The notes: generated from the sequence alone by a model not told the origin. DNA of 64,000 nucleotides from Jeotgalicoccus meleagridis (GCF_903994045.1 NZ_CAJEWD010000004.1:186001-250000), one strand, 5' to 3'; shown: positions 1-12,585, counted from the stretch's first letter. Numbers and translations are program-made.

Positions 1-1017
1 TACATCCGTAGTACGGAAGTAGAACTGTGGGCGGTAGTTAGTGAAGAATGGAGTGTGACGTCCACCTTCTTCTTTTGAAAGAACATAAACTTCAGCTTTG
101 AAGTTTGTGTGTGGTGTAATTGAACCAGGAGCTGCTAAAACTTGTCCACGTTGGATGTCTTCACGTGATACACCACGTAAAAGTGCACCAATGTTGTCAC
201 CAGCTTCAGCGTAGTCAAGAAGTTTACGGAACATTTCTACACCAGTAACTGTAGTTTTCTTAGACTCTTCAGTGATACCAATGATTTCAACTTCTTCGCC
301 GACTTTAACTTGTCCACGTTCAACACGACCTGTAGCAACTGTACCACGACCAGTGATTGAGAATACATCCTCAACTGGCATCATGAATGGTTTGTCAGAG
401 TCACGTTCTGGAGTTGGAATGTACTCGTCAACAGCGTTCATAAGTTCGATGATTTTCTCTTCGTACTCAGCATCTCCTTCAAGAGCTTTAAGAGCAGAAC
501 CAGCGATTACAGGGATGTCATCACCAGGGAAATCATATTCTGAAAGTAATTCACGAACTTCCATTTCAACTAATTCTAGTAATTCTTCGTCGTCAACCAT
601 GTCAACTTTGTTTAAGAATACTACTAATGAAGGAACACCAACGTTACGTGAAAGTAAGATGTGCTCACGAGTTTGTGGCATTGGACCATCTGCAGCAGAT
701 ACTACTAAGATAGCTCCGTCCATTTGCGCAGCACCAGTGATCATGTTTTTAACATAGTCAGCGTGTCCTGGGCAGTCAACGTGTGCATAGTGACGTTTTT
801 CAGTTTCATATTCGATGTGAGACGTGTTGATTGTGATACCACGCTCTTTTTCTTCAGGTGCGTTATCAACGCTGTCATAACTTTGAGCTTCCCCGCCACC
901 GTGCTTAGAAAGAACTGTAGCGATTGCTGCTGTTAAAGTTGTTTTACCGTGGTCAACGTGACCAATTGTACCAATGTTGGCATGTGTTTTCGAACGGTCA
1001 AATTTTTCTTTAGCCAT
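1..1017 (-). CDS. tuf: Elongation factor Tu (3' end outside window)
   Basis: EF-Tu is the GTPase that delivers aminoacyl-tRNA to the ribosomal A site. The first 339 codons of about 394 are present; the C-terminal end of the last beta-barrel domain lies beyond the left edge. The protein starts [19 protein letters not shown], and the G1 motif GHVDHGKT, G3 DCPGHADY and G4 NKVD are all visible. The ATG follows a clear AAGGAGAGG site. It is the last gene of the str cluster rpsL-rpsG-fusA-tuf and has its own promoter after fusA, so it can be made in excess over the other members. Confidence 0.98.
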   Translation of the reverse strand, partial: MAKEKFDRSKTHANIGTIGHVDHGKTTLTAAIATVLSKHGGGEAQSYDSVDNAPEEKERGITINTSHIEYETEKRHYAHVDCPGHADYVKNMITGAAQMDGAILVVSAADGPMPQTREHILLSRNVGVPSLVVFLNKVDMVDDEELLELVEMEVRELLSEYDFPGDDIPVIAGSALKALEGDAEYEEKIIELMNAVDEYIPTPERDSDKPFMMPVEDVFSITGRGTVATGRVERGQVKVGEEVEIIGITEESKKTTVTGVEMFRKLLDYAEAGDNIGALLRGVSREDIQRGQVLAAPGSITPHTNFKAEVYVLSKEEGGRHTPFFTNYRPQFYFRTTDV

Positions 1018-1063
1018 TGTAAAATACCTCTCCTTATAAATAACATTATTTTATATTTAAGAT

Positions 1064-1088
1064 CCAAGGTGGATTAAACCACCATTGG
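1064..1088 (-). other. Hairpin in the tuf leader
   Basis: An inverted repeat CCAAGGTGG / CCACCATTGG with a six-base loop lies in the 5' leader between the tuf promoter and its ribosome-binding site. No U-run follows it, so it is not a terminator. It may stabilise the mRNA; its role is unknown. Confidence 0.4.
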
Positions 1089-1104
1089 AGTCTTTCTTAC
1101 AACA

Positions 1105-1133
1105 CTTATAAAGCATTTGTTCCAAAAAATCAA
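1105..1133 (-). promoter_or_regulatory. tuf promoter
   Basis: On the minus strand, TTGATT, 17 bases and TATAAG lie just downstream of the fusA stop codon. Transcription from here gives tuf a leader of about 80 nt. Spacing is ideal and each box is close to the sigma-A consensus. Confidence 0.65.
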
Positions 1134-1142
1134 GTATATGAA

Positions 1143-3224
1143 TTATGCACCAGTATTTTTCTTGATGATTTCTTCAGATACTGATTTAGGTACTTCTTCG
1201 TAGTGATCAAATACCATTGTATAAGTACCACGACCTTGAGTGTTAGAACGTAATGAAGTCGCATATCCGAACATTTCAGAAAGTGGAACGAATGCGTTAA
1301 CGACTTGAGCGTTACCACGTGCGTTCATACCTTCTACACGTCCACGACGGCTTGTTACGTCACCCATGATATCTCCAAGGTACTCTTCAGGCATTACGAT
1401 TTCTACTTTCATCATTGGCTCTAAAAGAACTGGCTTACATACTTTAGCAGCTTCTCTAAGTGCTAATGAAGCAGCTATTTTAAAGGCCATTTCAGAAGAG
1501 TCAACATCGTGGTAAGAACCATCATAAAGTTTAGCTTTAACGTCTACTAATGGATAACCAGCAAGTACACCGTTTTCCATTGAGTCAACAAGTCCAGCTT
1601 CTACTGATGGAATGTATTCACGTGGAACTACACCACCGACGATTGCGTTTTCGAATTCGAAACCGCCACCTTGTTCGTTTGGAGTAAATTCGATGTGAAC
1701 ATCACCGTATTGACCACGACCACCAGACTGACGTGAGAATTTACCTTGAACCTGTGCAGGTGCAGTAAATGTTTCACGGTATGATACCATTGGCGCACCA
1801 ACGTTACATTCAACTTTGAATTCACGTTTCATGCGGTCAACAAGTACGTCTAAGTGTAATTCACCCATACCACCGATAATAACTTGTCCAGTTTCTTTAT
1901 CAGTACGAGCAGTGAATGTTGGGTCTTCTTCTTGTAACTTAACAAGAGCTGTAGTTAATTTATCTTGGTCACCTTTAGATTTCGGCTCAACTGATAAGTG
2001 AATTACCGGTTCAGGGAATTCCATAGATTCTAGGATAATATCAAGTTTCTCTTGTGTAAGCGTGTCACCAGTACCAGTATCTTTCAGACCTACTGCAGCA
2101 GCAATGTCACCTGAGTAAACTGTTGAGATTTCTTCACGTGAGTTAGCGTGCATCTGTAGGATACGTCCCACACGTTCACGCTTGCCTTTAGTAGTGTTCT
2201 GTACATAAGAACCAGCATCTAGTGTACCAGAGTATACGCGGAAGAAAGTTAACTTACCAACAAATGGATCCGTCATAACTTTAAATGCTAATGCTGCGAA
2301 CGGTTCAGAATCATCCGGACGAGCAATATACTCTTCTTCTTCATTGTCAACTTTGTGGCCGACAATTGGTTTTATATCTAATGGAGATGGAAGGTAATCA
2401 ACTACTGCGTTAAGTAATAATTGAACACCTTTGTTTTTAAATGCAGTACCGCAAAGCGCAGGATAGAACTCAACATCACAAGTCGCTTGACGAATTGCTG
2501 CTTTAAGTTCCTCTACAGAAAGTTCTTCTCCACCAAGGTATTTTTCCATGATGTCTTCATTAACATCAGCTAATCCTTCGATAAGAGCTTCTCTTGCTTC
2601 TGCTGCTTCATCAGCAAACTCTGCAGGGATTTCTACTTCTTCAATGTCAGTACCTAAGTCATTACCGTATAGGAAAGCTTTCATTTCAACAAGGTCAATA
2701 ATACCTCTGAAATCATCTTCTGCACCAATTGGTAATTGAATTGGGTGTGTATTCGCCTGTAAACGGTCTCTGATCGTGCCTACTGAATACTGGAAGTCTG
2801 CACCGATCTTGTCCATTTTGTTGACGAATACTAGTCTTGGAACGCCGTATGTTGTTGCTTGGCGCCAAACTGTTTCTGTTTGTGGTTCAACACCTGATTG
2901 TGCATCAAGTACTGTTACCGCACTATCGAGTACGCGTAGTGAACGCTCAACTTCAACTGTGAAGTCTACGTGTCCAGGAGTATCGATAATGTTTACACGG
3001 TGGCCGTCCCACTGAGCTGTTGTAGCAGCAGATGTGATAGTAATACCACGTTCTTGTTCCTGCTCCATCCAGTCCATTTGTGAAGCACCTTCGTGTGTTT
3101 CACCTAGTTTGTGGATACGTCCTGTGTAATAAAGAATACGTTCAGTCGTCGTAGTTTTACCTGCATCGATGTGTGCCATGATACCGATATTACGCGTTTT
3201 TTCTAAAGTGAATGGTCTTGCCAT
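1143..3224 (-). CDS. fusA: Elongation factor G
   Basis: EF-G is the translocation GTPase, and with RRF it also recycles ribosomes. The protein has 693 aa, the normal family length. The N-terminal G domain shows [12 protein letters not shown] (G1), DTPGHVDF (G3) and NKMDK (G4). It ends with the usual domains IV-V, seen in the stretch around [16 protein letters not shown]. The ATG follows an AAGGAGC site. It lies between rpsG and tuf in the str cluster, 56 nt after rpsG. EF-G is the target of fusidic acid; I did not check individual resistance positions. Confidence 0.98.
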   Translation of the reverse strand: MARPFTLEKTRNIGIMAHIDAGKTTTTERILYYTGRIHKLGETHEGASQMDWMEQEQERGITITSAATTAQWDGHRVNIIDTPGHVDFTVEVERSLRVLDSAVTVLDAQSGVEPQTETVWRQATTYGVPRLVFVNKMDKIGADFQYSVGTIRDRLQANTHPIQLPIGAEDDFRGIIDLVEMKAFLYGNDLGTDIEEVEIPAEFADEAAEAREALIEGLADVNEDIMEKYLGGEELSVEELKAAIRQATCDVEFYPALCGTAFKNKGVQLLLNAVVDYLPSPLDIKPIVGHKVDNEEEEYIARPDDSEPFAALAFKVMTDPFVGKLTFFRVYSGTLDAGSYVQNTTKGKRERVGRILQMHANSREEISTVYSGDIAAAVGLKDTGTGDTLTQEKLDIILESMEFPEPVIHLSVEPKSKGDQDKLTTALVKLQEEDPTFTARTDKETGQVIIGGMGELHLDVLVDRMKREFKVECNVGAPMVSYRETFTAPAQVQGKFSRQSGGRGQYGDVHIEFTPNEQGGGFEFENAIVGGVVPREYIPSVEAGLVDSMENGVLAGYPLVDVKAKLYDGSYHDVDSSEMAFKIAASLALREAAKVCKPVLLEPMMKVEIVMPEEYLGDIMGDVTSRRGRVEGMNARGNAQVVNAFVPLSEMFGYATSLRSNTQGRGTYTMVFDHYEEVPKSVSEEIIKKNTGA

Positions 3225-3280
3225 GAGTATTCTTTGCTCCTTCCAGGAATGGATTAGATTTATATGCTAAGAGCTTACTC

Positions 3281-3751
3281 CTACCAACGGTAGTGAGCAA
3301 ATGCTCTGTTAGCTTCAGCCATTTTATGACTTTCTTCGCGTTTTTTAACTGCTCCACCTGTATTGTTTGCAGCATCAAGAATTTCGTTAGCTAATCTTTC
3401 TTCCATTGTCTTTTCCCCACGCAGACGTGCGTAGTTCACAAGCCAACGTAAGCTTAGAGTAGTACGTCTTTCTGGACGAACTTCAACCGGTACTTGGTAG
3501 TTAGACCCACCAACACGGCGTGCTTTAACTTCTAGAAGTGGCATAATGTTTTCGATTGCTTCATCAAAAACCTCCATAGCATCTTTACCAGAACGTTCTT
3601 GTACGATATCAAATGCATTATAAAGAATTTTTTGTGAAGTTCCTCGTTTACCGTCAACCATCATTTTATTAATGAGTTTAGTCACAAGTTTAGAGTTGTG
3701 AATTGGATCCGGTAATACATCTCTTTTAGGTACTGGACCTTTACGTGGCAT
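3281..3751 (-). CDS. rpsG: 30S ribosomal protein S7
   Basis: S7 is a primary assembly protein of the 30S head; it binds the 3' domain of 16S rRNA near the E site. The protein has 156 aa, the standard bacterial length, from [10 protein letters not shown] to AHYRW. The typical [19 protein letters not shown] segment is present. It follows rpsL by 66 nt and is co-transcribed with fusA. In other bacteria S7 is the translational repressor of this operon; I could not identify the binding structure here. Confidence 0.97.
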   Translation of the reverse strand: MPRKGPVPKRDVLPDPIHNSKLVTKLINKMMVDGKRGTSQKILYNAFDIVQERSGKDAMEVFDEAIENIMPLLEVKARRVGGSNYQVPVEVRPERRTTLSLRWLVNYARLRGEKTMEERLANEILDAANNTGGAVKKREESHKMAEANRAFAHYRW

Positions 3752-3817
3752 AATTATCCTCCTTCCATTACTATTTTATCATTTTTTATATTTATATTTC
3801 ACTTCTAAAGAGACAAA

Positions 3818-4237
3818 TTATTTGTCTCCTTTAGGTTTTTTAGCTCCGTAGTGTGAACGGCTTTGTTTACGTCCTTCAACTCCTGAAGTATCTAAAGCAC
3901 CACGAACGATGTGATAGCGAACCCCAGGTAAGTCTTTAACACGTCCTCCGCGAATTAGTACAACACTGTGTTCTTGTAGGTTGTGTCCAATTCCAGGGAT
4001 ATACGCGTTCACTTCAATGTTATTTGATAATCTAACACGAGCATATTTACGTAGAGCAGAGTTAGGTTTTTTAGGAGTCATTGTACCTACACGAGTACAA
4101 ACACCGCGTTTTTGTGGTGCTGCATCAGTAGTTACACGTTTTTTAAGACTGTTAAACCCTCTGTTCAATGCTGGTGAGTCAGATTTTTGTGATTTAGTGC
4201 TACGTGATTTTCTAATCAACTGGTTAATTGTTGGCAT
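3818..4237 (-). CDS. rpsL: 30S ribosomal protein S12
   Basis: S12 sits at the decoding centre of the 30S subunit and controls fidelity. The protein has 139 aa (family about 137-140). [11 protein letters not shown] and [12 protein letters not shown] hold the lysines (Escherichia coli K43 and K88) whose change gives streptomycin resistance; both are wild type here. The ATG follows a GAGAGGAGG site. It is the first gene of the str transcript, driven by a strong promoter about 150 nt upstream. Confidence 0.97.
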   Translation of the reverse strand: MPTINQLIRKSRSTKSQKSDSPALNRGFNSLKKRVTTDAAPQKRGVCTRVGTMTPKKPNSALRKYARVRLSNNIEVNAYIPGIGHNLQEHSVVLIRGGRVKDLPGVRYHIVRGALDTSGVEGRKQSRSHYGAKKPKGDK

Positions 4238-4265
4238 AATCGAATGTCCTCCTCTCGTATCTTAA

Positions 4266-4387
4266 TCCACACATCCAGGTGGTTCATTTTTTGAGTATAA
4301 AAAATCTGTAAGATATCAATCTTACAAAAATACACTTTTGTCTCCTTTATTCAGGGCATGAAATCCCTTCACAAAGTAACCTTAATA
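4266..4387 (-). other. rpsL 5' leader, no gene
   Basis: The 300-nt gap between rpsL and rpoC (4266-4565) holds no credible reading frame on either strand. It contains this roughly 120-140 nt untranslated leader, then the rpsL promoter, an unassigned AT-rich stretch (4418-4518) and the rpoC terminator. In Staphylococcus an L7Ae-family ribosomal protein gene is found at this place; it is absent here. Confidence 0.6.
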
Positions 4388-4417
4388 ATAATACCACTTC
4401 CGAAAGAAGTGTGTCAA
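4388..4417 (-). promoter_or_regulatory. str operon (rpsL) promoter
   Basis: TTGACA, 18 bases and TATTAT on the minus strand, close to the sigma-A consensus. The spacer contains a perfect inverted repeat CACTTC / GAAGTG around a five-base loop. This is either chance or a binding site between the two boxes. Confidence 0.7.
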
Positions 4418-4518
4418 GCATTCATGATGAAAAATACTATCTTTATTACTGCATAAAAAGGATAACATATCAGTCTGATTATGACTAGTCTAAGAGATAA
4501 AACATCACGATTATATAC

Positions 4519-4550
4519 AAAAAACCGAAGTCTCAAAAATGAGACTTCGG
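4519..4550 (-). terminator. rpoC intrinsic terminator
   Basis: A perfect 10-bp stem CCGAAGTCTC / GAGACTTCGG with a six-base loop is followed on the minus strand by a run of six U. It lies 15 nt after the rpoC stop and separates the rpoBC transcript from the str operon. Confidence 0.92.
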
Positions 4551-4565
4551 AAAAACATTTAATGA

Positions 4566-7500
4566 TTAATCTTCAGTCAGTACAGCTTCTTCAGCAGCCT
4601 GTTCTTCAACTGCAATCTCAACGTCTTTGTAGTTAGTCATTCCTGTACCAGCAGGAATTAACTTACCGATAATAACGTTCTCTTTGAGTCCAAGAAGATC
4701 GTCTCTCTTACCTTTGATTGCTGCATCAGTAAGTACACGAGTTGTTTCTTGGAAGCTGGCAGCAGATAGGAAACTTTCAGTTTCTAGTGATGCTTTAGTA
4801 ATTCCTAGAAGTACTGGTTTTGCTGTTGCTGGACGTTTTCTTTGTTTAAATATTTCTTTATTTGCATCTGTGAATTGGTGAATTTCAACAAGTGCACCTG
4901 GTAGCAAGTCAGTATCACCTGCATCAATGATACGTACTTTACGTAACATTTGACGGACCATAACCTCGACGTGTTTGTCTCCGATTTCTACCCCTTGCAT
5001 ACGGTATACTTTTTGAACTTCTTTCAACAGATATTCTTGAGTAGTGTTTAAACCTGCTACTTGTAGCAATTGTTTAGGCTCAATGGAACCTTCGTTCAAC
5101 ACTTCACCTGGTTCAACTTTGTCGCCAACTTCTACAAGTAGACGCGCTGCACCTGGTATGTTGTAAGTACGAGTTTCATGTTCACCTTTAACTTTAATTT
5201 CTTGCTGACGGTCTTTAACAGTCTCAATGTCTGTTACTGTACCGTGAATTTCTGAAATTAACGCTTGTCCTTTAGGATTACGTGCTTCAAATAATTCTTG
5301 GATACGTGGTAGACCTTGTGTGATATCGCTACCTGCTACCCCACCTGTGTGGAAAGTACGCATTGTAAGCTGTGTACCTGGTTCACCAATTGACTGAGCA
5401 GCAATTGTTCCTACTGCTTCCCCAACTTCAACTTTTTCACCAGTTGCAAGGTTTTTACCGTAACAACGTTCACATACACCATGACGTGTATTACAAGTAA
5501 ATGCTGAACGGATATAAACTTGCTCAATACCACTGTTAACAATTTCTTTTGCGATATCTTGAGTAATTAGTTCATTCACACCAATGATCACTTCATCTGT
5601 TTCAGGATGACGAACTGTTTCTTTAGTGTAACGACCTTCAAGACGATCAATTAAAGGCTCAATTAATTCAGTACCTTCCATAAGTGCTGAAACGTGTAGA
5701 CCTTTATCAGTTCCACAATCTTCTTCACGAACGATGACATCTTGTGCAACGTCTACAAGACGACGTGTCAAGTAACCAGAGTCCGCAGTTTTCAGTGCTG
5801 TATCGGCAAGGCCTTTACGAGCACCGTGTGTAGAGATAAAGTACTCGAGTACTGTAAGTCCTTCACGGAAACTTGATTTGATTGGTAACTCGATGATTTC
5901 ACCAGATGGGTTAGCCATCAAGCCACGCATACCAGCAAGTTGTGTAAAGTTAGATGCGTTACCACGGGCACCAGAGTCACTCATCATGAAGATTGGATTT
6001 AAACGGTCAAGTGATGCCATTAGACGATCTTGGATAACATCTTTCGCTTTAGTCCAAAGTTCAATAACTGCGTTGTAACGCTCGTCTTCAGTGATTAGAC
6101 CACGTGAGAATTGTTTCTGAACTTTTTCAACTTTCTCTTCAGTTTCATCGATGATGACTTGTTTCTCAGGGAGTACTACGATATCAGATACCCCAACAGT
6201 TATACCTGCTTTAGCAGAATATTTAAAGCCGAGGTCTTTCATCAAGTCAAGCATGACTGATGTTTCAGTGATATGGAACTTATTGAAAACTTCAGCGATA
6301 ACTTGCCCTAAGAATTTCTTGTTGAAAGGATCAACAAGTGGCATTTCTTGAATCTTACCAAGTAAGCCAGTCTCATCTAAGTCACTCGCAGAAATAAAGT
6401 ACTTATCTGGAGTTTTACGTTCTAAGTTTTCCTTAGAAGGTTCATTTATATAAGGGAATGACGGTGGCATAATCTGGTTGAAGATTACTTTACCCACAGT
6501 TGTTATTAATATCTGCCCTTTGTGTTCTTCAGAAACTTTTTCAACTGGTATATCTTTAGTGTGTAAACCGATACGAGTGTGTAAAGAAGTGTATCCATTT
6601 TGATAACCTAGAATGACTTCTTCAATACTCTTAAAGATATGACCTTCATTTTTAGAATCTTCACGTTCAAGTGTTAGGTAATAGTTACCTAAAACCATAT
6701 CCTGTGATGGCGTAACAACTGGTTTACCATCTTTAGGGTTAAGAATGTTTTGTGCTGCAAGCATTAACATGCGAGCTTCTGCTTGTGCTTCTTTAGAAAG
6801 TGGAACGTGAACAGCCATTTGGTCACCGTCAAAGTCTGCATTATATGCAGTGGTAACTAATGGGTGTAGACGAATCGCACGCCCTTCTACTAGCGTTGCT
6901 TCAAATGCTTGAATACCAAGACGGTGAAGCGTTGGAGCACGGTTTAGAAGTACTGGGTGTTCTGTAATTACATCTTCAAGTACATCCCAAACTTCATCTT
7001 CCATACGCTCAATCTTACCTTTAGCATTCTTGATATTTGTTGCAAGATCACGCGCTACAAGTTCTTTCATAACGAAAGGTTTGAATAGCTCTAAAGCCAT
7101 TTCTTTAGGTAATCCACACTGGTACATTTTCAGTCCAGGACCTACAACGATAACTGAACGACCTGAATAGTCGACACGTTTACCAAGTAAGTTTTGGCGG
7201 AAACGACCTTGTTTACCTTTAAGCATATGTGACAGTGATTTCAACGGACGGTTACCTGGTCCTGTAACAGGACGACCACGACGACCGTTATCGATCAATG
7301 CATCTACAGCTTCTTGTAGCATACGTTTTTCGTTTTGCACAATAATACCAGGTGCACCTAAATCAAGCAGACGTTTTAGACGGTTATTACGGTTGATTAC
7401 ACGACGGTATAAGTCGTTTAAGTCACTTGTTGCAAAGCGACCTCCATCTAATTGAACCATCGGACGAATTTCCGGTGGAATAATAGGTAATACATCTAAA

Positions 7501-8180
7501 ATCATCCAAGAAGGATCATTGCCAGAGTGGCGGAATGCTTCCACCACTTCTAAACGTTTGATCGCACGAGTTAAACGTTGTCCTGTTGCAGTTTCAAGTT
7601 CTTTTCTAAGCATCTCAAGCTCAGCATTAAGATCAACTTGTTGCAATAGTTCTTTAATAGCTTCAGCACCCATTTTAGCTGTGAAAGTATTGCCGAATTT
7701 ATCGTAATATTCACGATATTCACGTTCACTCAAAAGCTGTTTTGGTTCTAGACCAGTTGGTCCTGGTTTAATTACAGCATAAGATGCAAAGTAGATTATT
7801 TCTTCTAAAGAACGTGGAGACATATCTAAGAGTAGTCCCATACGTGATGGGATACCTTTGAAGTACCAAATATGAGTAACTGGTGCAGCAAGTTCGATAT
7901 GACCCATTCTCTCACGTCTAACTTTAGCGCGAGTTACTTCTACACCACAACGGTCACAGACCATTCCTTTATATCTAACACGTTTATATTTACCACAGCT
8001 ACATTCCCAGTCCTTAGTTGGACCGAAAATCTTCTCACAGAATAAACCATCACGTTCAGGTTTTAATGTTCTATAGTTAATAGTTTCTGGTTTTTTTACC
8101 TCACCGAAAGACCATGAACGAATCTTTTCAGGTGAAGCTAAACCAATTTTCATATACTTAAATCTGTTTACATCTATCAA
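4566..8180 (-). CDS. rpoC: RNA polymerase beta' subunit
   Basis: Catalytic beta' subunit of RNA polymerase, 1204 aa, usual for Staphylococcaceae. The N-terminal zinc site is Cys60, Cys62, Cys75 and Cys78, and the Mg2+-binding NADFDGDQ motif is present. The second zinc site appears in EEDCGTD and [13 protein letters not shown]. The start is TTG (TTGATAGATGTA), 8 nt after a GGGAGG site, giving [13 protein letters not shown], which matches the family start. It follows rpoB by 41 nt and ends at a strong terminator. Confidence 0.98.
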   Translation of the reverse strand: MIDVNRFKYMKIGLASPEKIRSWSFGEVKKPETINYRTLKPERDGLFCEKIFGPTKDWECSCGKYKRVRYKGMVCDRCGVEVTRAKVRRERMGHIELAAPVTHIWYFKGIPSRMGLLLDMSPRSLEEIIYFASYAVIKPGPTGLEPKQLLSEREYREYYDKFGNTFTAKMGAEAIKELLQQVDLNAELEMLRKELETATGQRLTRAIKRLEVVEAFRHSGNDPSWMILDVLPIIPPEIRPMVQLDGGRFATSDLNDLYRRVINRNNRLKRLLDLGAPGIIVQNEKRMLQEAVDALIDNGRRGRPVTGPGNRPLKSLSHMLKGKQGRFRQNLLGKRVDYSGRSVIVVGPGLKMYQCGLPKEMALELFKPFVMKELVARDLATNIKNAKGKIERMEDEVWDVLEDVITEHPVLLNRAPTLHRLGIQAFEATLVEGRAIRLHPLVTTAYNADFDGDQMAVHVPLSKEAQAEARMLMLAAQNILNPKDGKPVVTPSQDMVLGNYYLTLEREDSKNEGHIFKSIEEVILGYQNGYTSLHTRIGLHTKDIPVEKVSEEHKGQILITTVGKVIFNQIMPPSFPYINEPSKENLERKTPDKYFISASDLDETGLLGKIQEMPLVDPFNKKFLGQVIAEVFNKFHITETSVMLDLMKDLGFKYSAKAGITVGVSDIVVLPEKQVIIDETEEKVEKVQKQFSRGLITEDERYNAVIELWTKAKDVIQDRLMASLDRLNPIFMMSDSGARGNASNFTQLAGMRGLMANPSGEIIELPIKSSFREGLTVLEYFISTHGARKGLADTALKTADSGYLTRRLVDVAQDVIVREEDCGTDKGLHVSALMEGTELIEPLIDRLEGRYTKETVRHPETDEVIIGVNELITQDIAKEIVNSGIEQVYIRSAFTCNTRHGVCERCYGKNLATGEKVEVGEAVGTIAAQSIGEPGTQLTMRTFHTGGVAGSDITQGLPRIQELFEARNPKGQALISEIHGTVTDIETVKDRQQEIKVKGEHETRTYNIPGAARLLVEVGDKVEPGEVLNEGSIEPKQLLQVAGLNTTQEYLLKEVQKVYRMQGVEIGDKHVEVMVRQMLRKVRIIDAGDTDLLPGALVEIHQFTDANKEIFKQRKRPATAKPVLLGITKASLETESFLSAASFQETTRVLTDAAIKGKRDDLLGLKENVIIGKLIPAGTGMTNYKDVEIAVEEQAAEEAVLTED

Positions 8181-8221
8181 TGAGCTTTCCTCCCTAAGTT
8201 TTCTCGGAGCTCAGAACGTTA

Positions 8222-11200
8222 CTATTCAGTAACGTTTTCATTTGCAGCTGTATCTGTAGCTTTTTCCGATTGAGCCGGTTGGCTTGGAATCTCGTCTTCA
8301 TCTGTATCGCGTAGTTCTATTTCTTCATCATTTTCATCCATAATACTTACATCTAGTCCAAGACTTTGCAATTCTTTCATCAATACACGGAATGATTCAG
8401 GAACGCCTGGTCTAGGCAAGTTCTCACCTTTAACGATGGCTTCGTAAGTCTTAACACGTCCGACAGTATCATCAGATTTAACAGTTAAGATTTCTTGTAG
8501 AGTATACGCTGCACCGTAAGCTTCAAGTGCCCATACCTCCATCTCACCAAAACGTTGTCCACCGAACTGAGCTTTACCACCAAGTGGTTGCTGAGTAACT
8601 AGTGAGTAAGGACCTGTACTTCTAGCGTGAAGTTTATCGTCTACCATGTGAGCGAGTTTCAGCATGTACATTACACCGACAGAAATACGGTTCTCAAATG
8701 GTTCGCCTGTGCGTCCATCATATAGAACAGTTTTACCATCACGTGCAAGTCCAGCTTCTTCCATAGTGCTCCAAACATCTTCTTCATTCGCTCCATCAAA
8801 TACTGGTGAAGCCATTCTTAAGCCCATCGCACGTGCTGCCATACCTAGGTGAAGTTCAAGAACCTGACCGATGTTCATACGTGACGGAACACCAAGTGGG
8901 TTAAGCATGATATCAATTGGAGTACCATCTGGTAAGTAAGGCATATCTTCTTCTGGAAGAATTTTCGAAATTACACCTTTGTTACCGTGACGTCCACACA
9001 TTTTATCTCCTTCAGAAATCTTTCTCTTCTGAACGATGTATACACGAACGAGTTGGTTAACTCCTGGTGATAATTCGTCGCCATCTTCACGATTGAAGAC
9101 TTTAACATCAAGTACAATACCACCTGCACCATGTGGAACACGTAATGAAGTGTCTCTAACTTCACGTGCTTTTTCACCGAATATTGCATGTAGCAAACGC
9201 TCTTCTGCAGTTAATTCCGTCACACCTTTAGGCGTAACTTTACCAACTAAGATATCTCCATCATTGACTTCAGCACCGATATAAACAATCCCTCTATCAT
9301 CAAGCTTTTTCAGAGCACTATCTGAAACGTTAGGAATATCTCTAGTGATTTCTTCTGGTCCAAGTTTAGTATCACGAGATTCTGATTCATATTCTTCAAT
9401 ATGAATAGATGTGTAAACATCTTGTTTAACTAAACGTTCACTCATGATTACAGCATCCTCATAGTTGTAACCATCCCATGTCATAAAGCCAACGACAACG
9501 TTACGACCAAGTGCCATCTCACCGTTATCCATAGATGGACCATCGGCTAGAATTTCACCTTTAGCAACAACATCGCCTTCTTCGATGATAGGTTTTTGGT
9601 TATAACAAGTACCTGAGTTAGAACGAACGAATTTAGACATTTTGTAGATGTCTTTTTCTGTTTCTACTTCTTTACCATTTTTCTCTTCGATACGACGCAC
9701 GTGAATTTCTTTAGCTTCAACGTGCTCTACACGACCTTTATATTTGGCAACTACCGCTGCACCAGAGTCACGGGCTGCAACATGTTCCATACCTGTTCCG
9801 ATAAACGGCGATTCTGGATTTAATAAAGGCACTGCTTGACGTTGCATGTTCGCACCCATAAGTGCACGGTTAGAGTCATCGTTTTCTAGGAATGGAATAC
9901 AAGCTGTTGCTGCTGATACAACTTGTTTTGGTGATACATCCATGTAGTCCATACGATCACGGTGCATCTGAGTGTTGTTACCACGGAAACGACAGATAAC
10001 CTCTTCATCTTTGAAGCTACCATCTTCATCTAAGACAGCATTTGCCTGAGCAACTACATAGTTATCCTCTTCATCAGCAGTTAGATAATCAATCTGGTTT
10101 GTTACTTTATTCGTTTCAGGGTCTACTCTTCTATATGGTGTTTCAATAAAGCCAAAGTCGTTCACACGCGCATATGATGACAAGGTGTTAATCAGACCAA
10201 TGTTTGGTCCCTCTGGAGTTTCAATTGGACACATACGGCCATAGTGAGAGTAGTGAACGTCACGTACTTCCATACCAGCACGTTCACGTGTTAAACCACC
10301 AGGTCCTAAAGCAGATAGACGACGCTTGTGCGTCAACTCAGCAAGAGGGTTGGCTTGGTCCATGAACTGTGATAATTGAGAGCTACCAAAGAACTCTTTA
10401 ATTGATGCAATAACAGGTCTGATATTGATCAGTTGTTGTGGCGTCACAGTTTCAGTATCTTGGATTGACATTCTTTCACGTACAACACGTTCCATACGTG
10501 ATACACCGATACGGAATTGGTTCTGTAACAACTCACCTACTGAACGTAAACGTCTGTTACCAAGGTGGTCGATATCATCAGTGAAGCCAACACCTTCTAA
10601 TAAGTTAAAGAAGTAACTTATAGAAGCAATAATGTCAGATGGTGTGATTGATTTAACCTCTACGTCTGGGTAAGCATTACCGATTACAGTAGTAGAAGTT
10701 TCTTCGTTATTTTTAGATTGTACTTTTACTGATTGAATTTCCACAGGCTCATCTAATAAACCTTGCTCAAGATGGAAGGTTTTCAAGTTTGCAGTTGTTT
10801 CAAGTTGCTCCATAATTGAGTCTAGAGTACGACGATCAATCGTCGAACCTTCTTCTGCAATAATTTCACCTGTTTCGCTATCAACGACTGGTTCAGTTAA
10901 CACTTGGTTGAATAAACGGTTTTTTAGGTGAAGTTTTTTATTCATTTTGTAACGACCAACGTTTGCTAAGTCGTAACGTTTAGGATCAAAGAATCTTGAA
11001 TACAAGAGATTACGAGCATTCTCTACTGTTGGAGGTTCGCCTGGACGTAATCTTTCATATATTTCTAAAAGGGCTTGATCTACTGTTTCTGTCGTATCTT
11101 TTTCTAGCGTATTACGAAGATATTCGTTATCACCGAGTAGGCTGATGATTTCTTCATCAGTCTGAAAGCCCAAGGCACGTAATAATACAGTAATTGGTAA

Positions 11201-11764
11201 TTTACGTGTACGGTCAATCCTTACATAGACGACATCTTTAGCATCGATTTCATACTCGAGCCAAGCGCCTCGGTTAGGGATGACTGTTGCTCCAAAGTTC
11301 AACTTACCATTTTTGTCAAACTTCTCGGAGAAGTATACGGATGGACTTCTTACTAATTGCGAAACGATAACACGTTCTGCACCATTAATAATAAAGGTAC
11401 CGGTATCCGTCATCAGTGGGAAATCTCCCATAAATACATCCTGCTCTTTAACTTCGCCAGTTTCTTTGATGACTAAGCGAACTTTAACTCTCAGTGGAGC
11501 CGAGTAAGTTGCATCATGATTTTTCGCTTCTTCTTCATTATACTTTGGTTCTCCAAGCTTATAATCAACAAATTCTAAAGACATATTCCCAGTAAAATCT
11601 TCAACTGGAGAAATATCTTTAAACATTTCGATTAGACCTGATTCTAAGAACCACTCGTACGATTTCGTCTGAATCTCAATTAAGTTGGGTAATTCCAACT
11701 TCTCTTCGATACGCGCATAACTTCTACGTTGTGCATGTCTTCCATACTGAATCAATTGACTCAT
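8222..11764 (-). CDS. rpoB: RNA polymerase beta subunit
   Basis: Beta subunit of RNA polymerase. I start it at the ATG at 11764 ([14 protein letters not shown]), which has an AGGGGTG site 9 nt upstream; a GTG 12 nt earlier would lack one. That gives 1180 aa. The rifampicin-binding segment reads [17 protein letters not shown] and then [14 protein letters not shown], the wild-type pattern. The C-terminal tail after the conserved core is acidic ([16 protein letters not shown]). A GTG- or TTG-initiated longer form cannot be excluded. It is transcribed from its own promoter ahead of rpoC. Confidence 0.98.
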   Translation of the reverse strand: MSQLIQYGRHAQRRSYARIEEKLELPNLIEIQTKSYEWFLESGLIEMFKDISPVEDFTGNMSLEFVDYKLGEPKYNEEEAKNHDATYSAPLRVKVRLVIKETGEVKEQDVFMGDFPLMTDTGTFIINGAERVIVSQLVRSPSVYFSEKFDKNGKLNFGATVIPNRGAWLEYEIDAKDVVYVRIDRTRKLPITVLLRALGFQTDEEIISLLGDNEYLRNTLEKDTTETVDQALLEIYERLRPGEPPTVENARNLLYSRFFDPKRYDLANVGRYKMNKKLHLKNRLFNQVLTEPVVDSETGEIIAEEGSTIDRRTLDSIMEQLETTANLKTFHLEQGLLDEPVEIQSVKVQSKNNEETSTTVIGNAYPDVEVKSITPSDIIASISYFFNLLEGVGFTDDIDHLGNRRLRSVGELLQNQFRIGVSRMERVVRERMSIQDTETVTPQQLINIRPVIASIKEFFGSSQLSQFMDQANPLAELTHKRRLSALGPGGLTRERAGMEVRDVHYSHYGRMCPIETPEGPNIGLINTLSSYARVNDFGFIETPYRRVDPETNKVTNQIDYLTADEEDNYVVAQANAVLDEDGSFKDEEVICRFRGNNTQMHRDRMDYMDVSPKQVVSAATACIPFLENDDSNRALMGANMQRQAVPLLNPESPFIGTGMEHVAARDSGAAVVAKYKGRVEHVEAKEIHVRRIEEKNGKEVETEKDIYKMSKFVRSNSGTCYNQKPIIEEGDVVAKGEILADGPSMDNGEMALGRNVVVGFMTWDGYNYEDAVIMSERLVKQDVYTSIHIEEYESESRDTKLGPEEITRDIPNVSDSALKKLDDRGIVYIGAEVNDGDILVGKVTPKGVTELTAEERLLHAIFGEKAREVRDTSLRVPHGAGGIVLDVKVFNREDGDELSPGVNQLVRVYIVQKRKISEGDKMCGRHGNKGVISKILPEEDMPYLPDGTPIDIMLNPLGVPSRMNIGQVLELHLGMAARAMGLRMASPVFDGANEEDVWSTMEEAGLARDGKTVLYDGRTGEPFENRISVGVMYMLKLAHMVDDKLHARSTGPYSLVTQQPLGGKAQFGGQRFGEMEVWALEAYGAAYTLQEILTVKSDDTVGRVKTYEAIVKGENLPRPGVPESFRVLMKELQSLGLDVSIMDENDEEIELRDTDEDEIPSQPAQSEKATDTAANENVTE

Positions 11765-11948
11765 CGACAGATTCACCCCTAATAATATTTGCGTAAACTA
11801 CATTTGGCGCTTAGGTTGGCACCAGTTTTAAAGACAAAAAGAAAACGGAATCGTGACAACCCCATTTTCTATTAAACTGGATACTTTATAAACGCTCCAT
11901 TCAACAGCTGTACAGAAAAGTACATACTTATTGATATTAATTTTACAT

Positions 11949-11978
11949 TCTATAAGAATAACATAGACAATTTGTCAA
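11949..11978 (-). promoter_or_regulatory. rpoBC promoter
   Basis: TTGACA, 18 bases and TATAGA on the minus strand, between the methyltransferase gene and rpoB. The leader to rpoB is about 180 nt and holds no reading frame that I can support. The upstream box overlaps the region just after the methyltransferase stop. Confidence 0.65.
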
Positions 11979-11997
11979 GTCAAATATTCTTTTCAAC

Positions 11998-12585
11998 TTA
12001 TTTAACACTTTTCAATATATAATAGCCTTTATCTTTGACGACAGTAGTGACATTTGAAAACTTATCTTTCAAATACTTTTTGTAAGATGGCATACCTTGT
12101 TTTTTCTGAACAACCATATAAAAGCTACCACTCTCAAGTAAACGTTCATAAGCATCATCTATAATATCTAAAACTGTTTTTTTACCTGCTCTAAAAGGTG
12201 GATTCGTCACATACAAGCCCACTTTATAATCTGCTTGTTCATATTTCTCTCGACTTAAAACAATTCCATCTATATTTTCTCTTTTAATGTTTTCATTTGT
12301 CAACATCAAGGCATCCTCATTCACTTCAACCATTATAGGTGTCATGCTCAAAGTTTTCGCAAGCACAATTCCTATCGGTCCATAACCTGCTCCCATGTCG
12401 ATAAATTTCCCCTGACCTGAAAAGTCATCAGTAACAGCATTAATTAAAACATGCGAACCATAATCTACTTGATTTTTAGAAAATACGCCACGGTCTGTTT
12501 TAAAGCGATAGTTATGTTCTTTAAAATTGAAAGTGATCTCGTTATAGTCATGAGGTGAATCATCAGTTGTATAATAATGTGACAT
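11998..12585 (-). CDS. RsmC-type 16S rRNA guanine-N2 methyltransferase
   Basis: A class I SAM-dependent methyltransferase of 195 aa. Seen: a glycine-rich SAM loop FIDMGAGYGPIGIVLAK and the catalytic TNPPFRAGK motif typical of N2-guanine and N6-adenine methylases. In this family the short single-domain members next to rplL/rpoB are annotated as rRNA (guanine-N2)-methyltransferases (RsmC-like; YbxB in Bacillus). The target base here is inferred. It lies between rplL and rpoB, as in Bacillus and Staphylococcus, behind an intrinsic terminator that should reduce read-through from the L10-L12 operon. Confidence 0.85.
   Translation of the reverse strand: MSHYYTTDDSPHDYNEITFNFKEHNYRFKTDRGVFSKNQVDYGSHVLINAVTDDFSGQGKFIDMGAGYGPIGIVLAKTLSMTPIMVEVNEDALMLTNENIKRENIDGIVLSREKYEQADYKVGLYVTNPPFRAGKKTVLDIIDDAYERLLESGSFYMVVQKKQGMPSYKKYLKDKFSNVTTVVKDKGYYILKSVK

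Noticed and set aside
272-757. 161-codon frame on the plus strand inside tuf, rich in Ser and Thr
   Set aside because: It is antisense to the highly conserved EF-Tu coding sequence; there is no ribosome site and the composition is what codon mirroring gives.
1130-1318. Minus-strand frame at the end of fusA
   Set aside because: Out of phase with fusA and inside its conserved C-terminal domain.
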